This document shows, one piece after another, positions 53,570 through 64,000 of a stretch of DNA of 64,000 nucleotides. The position numbers were made by a program, and so were the translations under genes. Position 1 is the first letter of the stretch; the number at the start of each line of letters is the position of its first letter. Under the pieces are notes generated by a model. It ran no database searches and was not told the DNA's origin. It saw only the letters and a list, made by a program, of their open reading frames with translations. The DNA comes from Norana najaformis (Eukaryota; Annelida; Clitellata; Crassiclitellata; Hormogastridae): positions 33,136,505 through 33,200,504 of the forward strand of contig OZ029917.1 in assembly GCA_964023275.1 (NCBI GenBank). The letters run 5' to 3'.

Positions 53570-54660
53570 GGAAGTCGAGGAGACGATGATGCGAAATACG
53601 GCCCCAAATAGAAGACATTATATAAAATGATGAACAAATAATTATATAAACAATCAATTAACTGTGGTATTTAGAAGTAAGTTAGTTATAGATAAGGGGC
53701 AAAAACATTTAAGCATGACTGATGCAAAGACTAAAGGACGACAGACAAAACAGACAGAGGAAAGGAAGCAGATAAAGGCACACAGACACGGCTCCGAAGT
53801 GCAACGAGAGCAAGCGAGGGGACTGGAAAGAGTGCGATCTCCGAGATAAACAACAGAGCATTGGAATGCGAGCCATGACGATGCAGCTATTGAGGAGGGT
53901 AGATGAAAGAGCCATTGACGTGTGCCGCCAGCAGGATAAACAGCAGAGCACTGAAATGCGAGCCATGACGATGCAGCGATGGAAGAGGGTAGATGGAAGG
54001 GCGATTGAAGTCTGTCGCTAGCAGACTACAGGAATGTAATCTATGAGGATGCCGCGAGGCAGGAAGAAGGGAGATCGTAAGCAATTGAAGTCTGCCGCCA
54101 GCAGAACACAGAGTGGTAATGCTGCGAGGTATGGAAGGGAAGAAGGAATGCGATTGAAGTCTGCCGCCAGGGGCAGGAAGAAAGAATAAAGAGGGAGTGA
54201 ACATGCGAGTCCGGGTTCACTCTCAGCGACGCGCGAAGAGCGGTTCACTCTAAGCGACGCGCGAAGAGCGGTTCACTCTCAGCGACGCGCGAAGAGCGGT
54301 TCACTCTCAGCGACGTGCGAAGAAGAATCTTCTATCTGCTGAAATAGGCTGCAACGACCGACAAACCGACGAAAAGGATGCGAAAGAAATAAGTTAGCAG
54401 CTGAGAGTGAAACGAGATGTCTAAGAACACCGTGACATTGTAAATAGGTCGTAAATAGATTCGTTGTTAGAAAGAAAAACATCAACTGAACATTCTTCGT
54501 CAACGAACTAACACGCCGAGAAAACACCGAAGAGACACCAATATCACCGCTACCACCAACTAATGTTTTAAGACTGACCACTGACTAGTGTTTTAGATTG
54601 ACTGCCAAACGTCTTTCTATACATTACGTCTCGTGGCAACAGTCCTTTAAAACATTACAT
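53570..54660 (-). repeat. Dispersed repeat family, copy 3 (reverse orientation, with internal tandem arrays)
   Basis: Reverse complement of the family at 15119-15990. It includes CACCGCTACCACCAACTAAT and the terminal GTCTTTCTATACATTACGTC. Inside are roughly four ~85-bp modules with GATTGAAGTCTGCCGCCAG (53880-54190) and a four-unit ~32-bp array with GGTTCACTCTCAGCGACG (about 54210-54320). Confidence 0.7.
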
Positions 54661-56726
54661 GGGCCACCATTGCTAAGTCTTCTTACAGAAGGACTGCAAA
54701 GTCCCGGACGAAGTGTAGTGGTTCCAAGTGTGGCTGGTGGTAGAAGAACTGATCATCCAAACGCCATTAATTCTGTCCAAGTATCTGTAATGACCGGGTC
54801 TTATTTATTTTGTCTATTACGTCAGGTAACACAGAAGGTAGTCACCGTGGGGCGGGTCCACCTTGAAATGTGTTCTATAAGGCCACTGGAAGGCTTGGGT
54901 GGGTATAAACGGGAGTAATGGACATGCAGATGGTAACTGAAATGAGGTAGCAGATTGAGTAAAATCCTGAACTGGGCCAATTGCTTCGGCGGGTTGGGTA
55001 GAGTAAGCACTGTGAGGGGCGGCCCGTGTTAGCCGGCGAGAAGCTTGTCCTTGGGAACGTGTCTGTGATCCAGAACATCGGCTAAATGTGTCTAGTCATA
55101 TGACACACGCTGCACGTTCTGTTGGCCTTTAATGCCGTCTGAGAAGTAGGCTGACGGAGAATTTGAAGTAAAGTGCTCGGTCGAGCGACAACGCAGGATA
55201 GACTCGACCTGCAATAACCGAAACAAAGAAAATTAATATTATTATAAAAGATTACACAGCGCAAATTAATATAACATAATGCACCAGAAATGCGTTAAAT
55301 ACTCCGCAAATCTATCACATCCAGAGAAATTCGACTATGACATATGATCAAGTCTTTATTTGTGAATAGGCACCTATAATGTAAATGTAAGCCTACACGG
55401 TTTTATATAGCGACCGCATGGCTTCGGCCCTGCTCAGTTTGCAATGAATTGATCGGGGGATATCCTTCGCCGTCGCTGCCCGTTTGAATGGGCGCCACGC
55501 CATTTAAATCTCTGAAATAGAGCCAATATCGGCATGCGAACCGGCATCATCACGCTCACAGACGTACTAACGTAAGCTTTAACCAATGTAGCTAACCAGA
55601 TCAACCATAAGGACACAGTAACGATCTCAATAGAAATAAAATCTGAATCCATTGGTGAAATGCCGACATAGTATCGACTTTGGTTTAGAATGCATGAGAA
55701 ATTTTATGAACACTAAGATTAATTGTCATGTATGATTACACCTTCACTCACTTTCACGGGAACTATGACCCCAAAATTTAAAAAATAAATGAAATATTAA
55801 ATAACTATAAGCATAATTAGGCCGAAACACATAAGAACTAATAAACACTATTACAGATTCTTTTTATTTAGGACTGCAGATTTAAAAGCAATTAAAACAT
55901 GACCAACATAATCGAATACACTCCAGAATTTTGCCACTCTGGCTCAGTTAACAACTAAAACTTGGAAACTACTCAGTTAGTTAAGAAAGTTAGGAAATTA
56001 TTCAGACAAGCAGCATATGATCTTGCAAAAAGAAGTGATCAACATATTAACAAAATGCAGAAGGTGTTAAGTATTTCAGTCTATTACATCCTATAGTTTG
56101 TTCAGCGTCTTGCAATGTAATTTAAAATTTCTAAGATTGCTACTTCAAAGTGCCATCTAGCCAGATCCAGCATAAAAGAACAGTTTCCTGCTCACATAAA
56201 ACTGCCAATATTACCGCAGAGACAACAAAAGCATAAACCAGAAGAAAGGAGTTTTAACGCTAAATATTTAATTTTTAAAATTAAAAATTTTCAAAATGTT
56301 AAATTATTGTGGTAACTTCCTCTAATTTTTGCGGTTGGAAGCCAACAATTCCAAGCATCACAATCGTTAACCAGTGCCAAAAGTTAATAACTTTCCATTC
56401 AAGCCATCAATGTGAAAGAAATCATTTAAAACTTAGTCCTAATTAGCTCACTCTGTAATGTCTTAAGAAAAATGCATAACTAATCTTTTATGATCTATAG
56501 TAAAAAAAACACCATACACGAAAGCTACAGAGAAGTCAATAAATTGTTTTGAAAGCACAAATGAGCAAACAACGATTTTCTTCCACAATACATGACTCAT
56601 ATCTAGAAAGTCAGGTTACAATAAAATACGGTATATGCAATAAATGAGAATAAAATTTTCAGAATTAAATGAAAAGTGATACTTTCTGTTCATCACAACA
56701 ATTTAAAAGAAGGTTATTGAAGCCAG
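54661..56726. other. Spacer and 3' flank of copy C, no gene seen
   Basis: About 54700-55260 matches 24280-25200 (shared AAGGCTTGGGTGGGTATA and GATGGTAACTGAAATGAGG-like blocks). From 56270 on it is the downstream flank of copy C, matching 25210-25633. The middle part is AT-rich without exon-like ORFs. Confidence 0.5.
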
Positions 56727-59700
56727 CTAAAAGGTCTCGTCGTCCTTGTCGTTCAGACCGCTGTATGCCATGTACCCTTTACCGCGCCTCTGTGTTCGTA
56801 GTACTATGAAGACCAGGATCGTTACGAGCAGGAGTGACACAAGTATGATGGCAATACCGAGAAGTAGCATAATATCTGCAAGTACAAATATAACACAACT
56901 GAGCTTCTGAGGTGAATTCATAAATTAGCACAATATAAGACCTATCAGATTAATAATGATAACAAGTTCAATATTACAGTATGCTCAACAATGACACGAA
57001 CGTCGCAAAGTGTCCATTCGATTCTGACAATCCATGCGATAGTCAATGTGCTGGGACCTTGAGCACTTCCCTAATGCACAGGTTAGAAGCCTTGTCAAGA
57101 TATAATCGCATTATATAACTATTAAAAATTAAATAAATTAAAAAGAATATATAGGCAGCAAGGATGACGGCTTTGCACTATGGATAGGATGCTGGTAACT
57201 ATAATAAAGTTAATAAAGAGTGCCTGTTTAGTATTTAAATGAATTACCATCTGTGGAATACCAGGCCATCTTGGCTAACTGAGACCTTCATCCTTTCAGA
57301 GGTTTCAGGATTGTACTACGCCTATGATTTCGGGGTCAGCCGATGGACGCATGGCGTGTTAACAAATGTCTTAATTACTTACTTACTTGGTAAATAAGCA
57401 TCATAGCAAGCTGGAGGTATAAAACGGTGTCCCATCGTTTAGGTTGCTATAGTCGACTTTGTGCTACACCAAAAGATCTTCCAAATCCTGAAACCATGCT
57501 TCTTTAGTTTTCTGAGGTGTGCAAATAAGTGTATAACCTCTACCCGTTTGTCTGTTACATAAACATGACAATGCCCCGGTGGGCGATTTTAGAGTTCAGG
57601 CTGCACTGCTAATATAAGTGCCTGTAATAAGTTATTAGCTGTTTACCAGAAGTAGGCATTGACTTGGTTTGGCATTCCGAATGCCAGTCAACTGGAATGT
57701 TGTCATTTGTTATACGGATAAAGTCTTCCAACAAACAACTGTCACTGCATCCTGAAAGCACACAACAAACCAAATTCAGTCCCACTAAAGACTGGTTAAT
57801 CTTTTTAACAGCTGCACTATGACAGGATCGAGTACTTTCACCAGTGGTTGAACACCATTTATTCGACTATTATGGTCTTGAGTCATGAGATCGGGAGCAC
57901 CTCTGAGGAATTTTCTGAAAAGGTGCTTTACAATTGCGGCGACAATTATTTTTTATGATTACAGCAACATTTAATGATGTAATGAATGATGCTAATTACT
58001 AAAACAAGGTATCACATCGTTTTATATGACACATGTACATAACAATCATGCAAATACTACTCTTATACATGGAATACTGATATTGGCATATTGTGACACA
58101 TCAAATACTACTGATTCATTTAACACAAACCATGGCAAGTACCAGCAATCCAATAATATAAAGTACACTGATGTGTAATAACGAGCAATACGTAATAATG
58201 CAACAAGAGAAAACTAACTTGTAAAACACTGTAAAGTATTCAAGTACTAATACAAATTAACAAGTACTTATACACAGTAATTTATTGAATCATAATATAA
58301 CACGGTAAATTTGTGCTTACAGCATCATTCGGTAAGGTAGATTATTCACTAATTAATTACATTCCTCTTTTTTAAAGCCACGATCTTAGGGAAGGATCTC
58401 TCAACTGGAGTACTGTAATCCAACAATCAGGCAACTTTTCCTTATAGGGCACAACATGGCGTGACAAACGAATTTGCCCAATATGATGCAGCGGTGAAAG
58501 GCAAACGAACGGGCAATGTGCCACCCAAACACACAGGATACCGATACCAACACAGCAAACTTCAACGAATTTGACGTAGCTGATGAAAAATGTACAGATC
58601 TGGAACTTGTTTATGTGAACTGAAATATGGCAAACAACATGAAAGTCTGTGACATACACCCAGTAGTTCAGTCCATGATTGCCTTACTATGTAAGATTAT
58701 TTTGCACTATGGACGTGTTTGTCATGCTTTTCGTGGAGGTGTAATAATTCCTACTGCTATCCTTCTACATTACATTCCATGAGATATTTATTACAAAGAA
58801 TCGTGCAAATATTCACCTGGGATTTGGAGAGTATAAGCATCATGAGTTGAGTCATTCTTGTACAGAAGACGTATCACAGATTTTCCCTCTATTTGGCGGA
58901 GCTCCAAGAGAGCAGCTGAGGCATATGGAGGCGCAATTCCGTTGAACACTTTAGCCGCACTTAGAAATGCCGCCATTGTGTTATCATGCTTTCAAAACAA
59001 ACACAAAATTTGAGATTCATGTCTACTGTGGCATTGGCAGAAAGCAGGCTGGCCTTTTGCCGCTGATTCGGCGATTCAAAACCAGGTTTATCATTATAAA
59101 ATTGGAGATTCACTGAAAGACCATTCTACCTGGAATGTAAGGTTGTGCAGTTGAGAAATGTATGACCGTCTTGCTTGAAGAACCAAACAAATTCAGAAGA
59201 CTCAAAGACTGCATTAAAAATTTAAATAATAATGCTAATTATATGCAGCAAGGTCTAGTAGTCGTTAGTTATCGAACTATTTCCTCGTTGAACCAGTTAA
59301 CAAATTCATCTAGGTTAGAGAAACTAACAAACTGCTATGTTAAAATTAACCGAAAAGGTCTGATGAGGTGACTAACTTGCTGCTAACCGAGAAATCTAAT
59401 GTACTCAACTATTTCTTACTTGAATATGTAAGAAATACCTGATGCAGTTTCTCTACCATTTCCTGGTTAGCCACAAAATATATTGGTTGGAAATTTTAGT
59501 GCAAGATTTAGCATAAATGTCGAATGGAGACTTTCATTCACATAAACGCTGTTTTCAAGTAATGTTCTAACTGCTAGTCTAAGTTTCATCACTGCATCAG
59601 ATTAGGTGCAAATTCATTTCACAATCCACAGTAATGCAGTTTTGAGGCTATCAGCACAGTTTATTGGCTGAACATACTGGGCAAAAACTGTACAGTGCTT

Positions 59701-62700
59701 ATAAAATGTTGGACTTCAACACTACTATCAGCATGCAACCGACAAAACACGGAACAATGGAGTGCAAGAAGATTGATTTTGAATGTTGGGCAAAGATGGA
59801 TGAAGATGTACTGCTACAGTCAGCAACACTGAAACTTACTGCTGAGTAAATGTGGCTCTTGAGCTCAGGTTGCTTTGACACTCGTGATTTCATGTTTTCA
59901 ATCATTTCTTTGAGCAGTGGACCTAAACAGTAACAGATGCTGAAGTACTGCGTGTCTAGTGCAGTTATTCAATAATACATTTTCGCTTTCATTGTGTACA
60001 AATCATCATAGATATCAACATTTTCAAAGCTTAAAATACTGTAGCATTATAAGTGAGTAATTTGTCCAAAAGAGAATATCTTAAAATAAACGGTTATACA
60101 AAAAATGTGGCAAAATTATGATTTTTTAGTCACAATTTACACTGTAGCAAAAGTTTGTGTAATTGAAAATGCTTTGAACATTTTTCAAAGCAAAAAATAA
60201 ACTCGTGCAGAAATTGGTGTAAATTGCCCTTTCTTACCAACAACGTTCTCGACTTTGTATTGGATAAACTTTGAACTTTCTTACTAATATATGAATACTA
60301 ATAAGATTATTCAGATGGTTGAAATTTCTTTTTAACCGCATGTTGACATGTTTAATGAATATCTGTTATATGAGCTGGAATTTACCTCCTCTCAGCCGAC
60401 TCTCTCCAGGACGGTTGAACTGAATTTCAAACTGAAAAGAGTTGATTTCTCTCAATTTATCAAAGATAGTCTTGTCTTTCCATGTCATGTTCACCCAAGA
60501 CGGCTCCGTAAGTCCATGCATTCTCTAAAATCAAACACGATGAAATTTCTGCACCACTTTCCGCTGCTATGAACACTAGCATCACCCTCATGTTTCGTAA
60601 TCTTCATCACTGTCATCATCATTATCATCACCAGCAAAGATTGATGTGTCTGCGCCTGTTCACTGCAAAGCAATTCCAGTGCTTGATGCACAGCATTCAG
60701 CTAGACAGACATTCTCCTCAATAAGAACCAAACTACACCACACTCATTATAACACTGTCTGTGGAAACAATATCACATCAAGAATTCGTCTCATTATAAA
60801 GTTGAGTTATAATGAGGTCAATTTCTAAACTGAATTTGGCATCCATGATCGTAAACACATTATATCAGAATTTGTGTTATTACTGAAGCACATTATGGGG
60901 CTATGGCACATAGCATCTTGTAGAGCCTTATGCACTGGCATAAGGTTCTACAGAATGCTACACACTCCTAGATGATGGTCAGTCAGTTATGGTGAAGATA
61001 AGCTCTGAAGTCACGGCTTAGGCACCAGTTCCATTTGTTCTTCTACAGGGCTTAATCCATGTGCTGCTTCTTTATATCCTCTGCACAACCAACCTTGTCC
61101 AGATCGTCACATGGGTCATTTGGGTCAGTGATCATGCTTGGCCATGGGAGTTTGCAAGCGTATCAGACATCGACTATGTAAATTTGTCAGATTTTTATAG
61201 CGCCTCTTTTACAGACACTCGTAAGAAAGGCTCAAAACTTGACAACACAACACCATTATCAAAATAAATGGTTTTAAGCACTTACGGAACAGAGATAAAG
61301 TAACAATAAGCAGCTCAAGTTGCAAGTTGCTGGGTAACTGATTTCACAAAGCTGGACCGAAGACAGGGGAACCGATTGGCCCTAATCATGAATCATAGAC
61401 AGCACATTCTGTTTGTAGGCTGATTTGCAGAGTTATGCTAACTATGAAGGCCTACATTTAAAGGTCTACCTTCTCAAAGGCTATTTTGTGCATGCATTTA
61501 GCCGGGCACTGATGACACTGGAGCTAATGGAACTGAGAGCTGTGGAGAACGCCCGCGAGAAAATCTTGGACTGTTTCACAAGTGAGGAAGAACCACAACC
61601 GAACTAGTATCGTATGGAATCCTAACAAAGTCAAGTCCTTTTGGAGTGGTTCGCTTCGCTGGTGGAGAACACCCACAAAGCTGAGATAACGCTAAGTTCC
61701 CGAGTCTTCTGCTGCATCCGTATGCGTGTGCTTGTACAATTGTGAGTTTGTTTTGTCTTTTTTGTGTAGGAAGGATTGTAAGACAGTTGCTATTTATTAT
61801 AACCTAGGAAGAGTTTTCTAAATAAGAAGTTGTAAATATTGTAAACAGAAACCTTTTAAAATAGAAACCGGGTTTTGTTGAAAAATTGCGAGTGATCAAA
61901 TTCGTGACACCATGCTTGCAGCATTCTTGAGATCTGTTCAAAAGGAACTACATACAGGGATGCACAAATTACACAGTAAAATGTAATTGAATTACAAATT
62001 ACAAATTACTTTTTAAAATGTAATTCAATTACCAAATTACAAATTACTTTATAGTCTATATAAATGCTTTGGTACACATAAACCTAGAGACAAGTGGAAA
62101 AACCTTTAAGAAGGTAGGCCTTCATATGTTTATAGGTTGACAATACAATGCAGGGAGCTCACCGCACAGAAGATGGGATCATACACACCCCATATCTCAC
62201 TTATATTTTCATTTTTGTTGCCTGTTTTGTTGACATCACAAAAAATTAAAATAGAGGAAAACAGGATCGGAAGAAGGGAGGCTTTAGGAAGTTGAAAGAA
62301 TGTGTTGACTGGAGTAGACGATTGATCTAAACCAGCTCAACGGATTAATTAAAATCTGAACTCGGCCACTAAGTTCAACAGATGTAGTTATATTGTAATA
62401 AAGCACAGTCAGATGTTTGAACAAATCATCACAATTCCTGGCAAAATCCACAACTTCTGCAGGGCCTAAAATTTTACGCTACACATTGATATCTTCCAAA
62501 ATAAGATATAGAATGAAGTTAATAATTTCTTCAGAAAACTTACCTCGTGGCGATTGTAGGAGGTGTTGAGAAGCCTATATGGTTCACCTTCAATGTAGCG
62601 TTTTCTCAGGTATCTGCCGAGTTCAAAATGCTGAACCATGCCTAGCTACAACCAATGTGCATAGTCAATATAACAACAAACATCCCTTCATTATGCCACA

Positions 62701-63145
62701 GGAACACAGGAATGATCAAATATGAAGAAATGGAGAATGTTAATGAACTGATAATTTTCCCATCTACGTTTGATTCTTGGTGTATCGCATGAAATTAACA
62801 ATTTGTCGTCAGGTTCTTAGACGAAACCATACATGTATCAGGTACGAGGAAAGGGTTAAGCAGCCTTTAAAGAAAGGTTATCATTGGTATGCCTCATCAT
62901 GTTGTAAGTCTTTCAGCCATAAAATAATAACCTTAAGACCAAACCAGAAAAAGCCACTGTTGAAACATGCATGTAACAAAAAAGCGATTACTTCGTCATG
63001 TAGAAATAAAAAATTTCAGATCCGATCTGAAAGACAAAGGATAACCTACTTGAGTCAGCTGACCAAATCCCTGAGGCCATGCAGATTCTGGAAGAGGGTT
63101 GGTTGGGAAAGTCTTAACGGGGCTACGATCACCATGCCTATAGAG
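56727..63145 (-). pseudogene. ACP2-like: Histidine acid phosphatase copy C, pseudogene lacking exons 4-5 and half of exon 6
   Basis: Recognisable exons in transcription order: 63145-63050 (exon 2, RHGDRSP), 62645-62544 (exon 3, good GTAAGT donor), exon 6 remnant 62232-62163 (ends DPIFCA), 60524-60386 (exon 7), 59922-59840 (exon 8), 58988-58817 (exon 9, starts HDNTMAAF), 57751-57647 (exon 10, [10 protein letters not shown]), 56875-56727 (exon 11, membrane helix and tail, stop at 56727). Exon 1 would lie past the window. At 62232/62233 the sequence jumps from the middle of exon 6 directly into what is intron 3 in copy B (equivalent to 43173 joined to 47159). This removes exons 4 and 5 and the exon 6 acceptor, roughly 4 kb. 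The remaining splice sites and frames are intact, so the deletion looks recent relative to the duplication. No functional enzyme is expected. Confidence 0.9.
61430..62120. other. Copy C-specific insertion in intron 6, unidentified
   Basis: Alignment to intron 6 of copy B stops near 61430 and resumes near 62120. Inside are a short acidic frame ending SEEEPQPN (stop at 61605-61607), a GC-balanced tract to about 61910 ending CGAGTGATCAAATTCGTGACA-like sequence, and two ~43-bp AT-rich direct repeats (61978-62055, ATGTAATTGAATTACAAATT type). It may be the relic of a retroelement 3' end, but no domain is recognisable. Confidence 0.4.
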
Positions 63146-63765
63146 CTGAAAGTATACAAAACAATACTCAATCTGAACAAATTTCAAAACAATGTTTAAA
63201 GCTTAATTTGAATTTGGTGTTCAAAAATGGCAAAATCTCACTTAAGGTATAGTCTGCTAATTCTGCATACATATTAGCAGCATGGCCACCCTCAGCTGCA
63301 AGAGAAAATAGTGCACTTCAGGCTCATCAGAATTTATCCAAAAAGAAAAATGAAAGAAAGCATGAATAGTTACCAGTTGTTATGACATGCACAATGCCAG
63401 TAAAACTTAGTTTAACCATAACTTTCTTTTGCCCAAAACACCTATAAAACGGCATTTTTGCAGTTTGATTTTTTGCATGATCACAACTTTGTAGATTCAA
63501 GCAAAACCTTAGCACACACAAATAAACTGTGGATGCATACTAAACACAAATTGAAAAGACAGTTATGCACAACTTGCAATTTGTTTCTCATGCTTATGAA
63601 AGAGTTTGCAAGATGCAGAGCAATTTGTAGTAAAAACCTGTTTATAAACTTTTGCAATTGCAAGAAATAAAGTATTCTCAATCAACTATTGTGTTATTTC
63701 CTTACTTTGCTATTTTTTAATTAGATACATTTAAGTAATTTTGCAATTTAGAATGGAAATAATGT

Positions 63766-64000
63766 TTCGTTCTTATCTTAGCGGTCGAACACAGATGGTC
63801 ATTTTTGGGGATTCCCGTACATCTTGGGTTAAAGTTGATATTGGTGTTCCCCAGGGCTCGGTCCTTGGTCCTCTTTTATACATTTTGTATACTGCTGATA
63901 TCCCTTTCGTCTTTGCTAAACACATGGCTGTTGGTCATTTGTACCCTGATGATGTCCAGGCTTTTGTTCAGGGACCTCCGTCTGCGCCACTTGCTCTTGT
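63766..64000 (+). mobile_element. LINE reverse transcriptase fragment, runs off the window
   Basis: Near-identical to 12905-13140, with [20 protein letters not shown] and LYPDDVQAF in one open frame. It is 5'-truncated at FRSYLS and inserted into intron 1 of copy C just after GGAAATAATG, where copy B continues TTCATACATATG. Its QG-box has Pro (PQG) where the copy in intron 1 of gene A has Arg. Confidence 0.8.

Overview
The window is repeat-rich animal genomic DNA, probably from an invertebrate. The evidence is spliced genes with GT-AG introns of about 0.5-5 kb, several non-LTR retrotransposon fragments, gypsy-type LTR retrotransposons, and AT-rich microsatellites. The species cannot be fixed from the sequence. 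No bacterial, viral-genome, tRNA, rRNA or CRISPR feature was seen.

The backbone is a tandem array of three histidine acid phosphatase genes (lysosomal/prostatic acid phosphatase family, type I membrane form), all on the minus strand. They were found by stitching exons with shared phases. Copy A (exons 9 to 1, 2693-17008) has no exons 10-11 in the window, and its exon 3 splice donor is TT instead of GT. Copy B (37859-49188) is complete: 11 exons and 426 codons with a signal peptide, RHGDRSP, a catalytic His-Asp, a C-terminal membrane helix and a GYMAF tail motif. Copy C (56727-63145, exon 1 beyond the window) has lost about 4 kb, removing exons 4 and 5 and half of exon 6, and is a pseudogene. 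Identity between copies is patchy, which suggests gene conversion.

The spacers between copies (about 17.1-25.6 kb and 49.3-56.7 kb) are themselves duplicated and carry matching repeat families. Copy B's 3' UTR contains a 12.2 kb nest of mobile DNA. An outer element (25634-37816) has 8-bp perfect inverted ends and a 6-bp target duplication (CTGTTC), and copy C shows the empty site. Two gypsy-type LTR retrotransposons lie inside it. Element 1 (26527-31321) keeps a single 1181-codon ORF with the order Gag, protease, integrase C-terminus, RT, RNase H. This Gmr1-like order has the integrase core and part of the RT missing in frame. Element 2 (31365-37650) keeps a 941-codon Gag-protease-RT/integrase fusion lacking the RT active site, RNase H and integrase core, again in frame. 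Element 2 also has a second ORF in the env position that encodes a zinc-finger-like protein with an acidic region. Its LTRs carry about 0.7 kb of minisatellite with some 27 TAATTAG sites.

A related solo LTR (50402-51239, TSD GTAT) sits in the spacer between B and C. Copy A's first intron holds a roughly 5 kb composite insertion with a frameshifted LINE (11381-16363). Another copy of that LINE interrupts copy C's first intron at the right edge.
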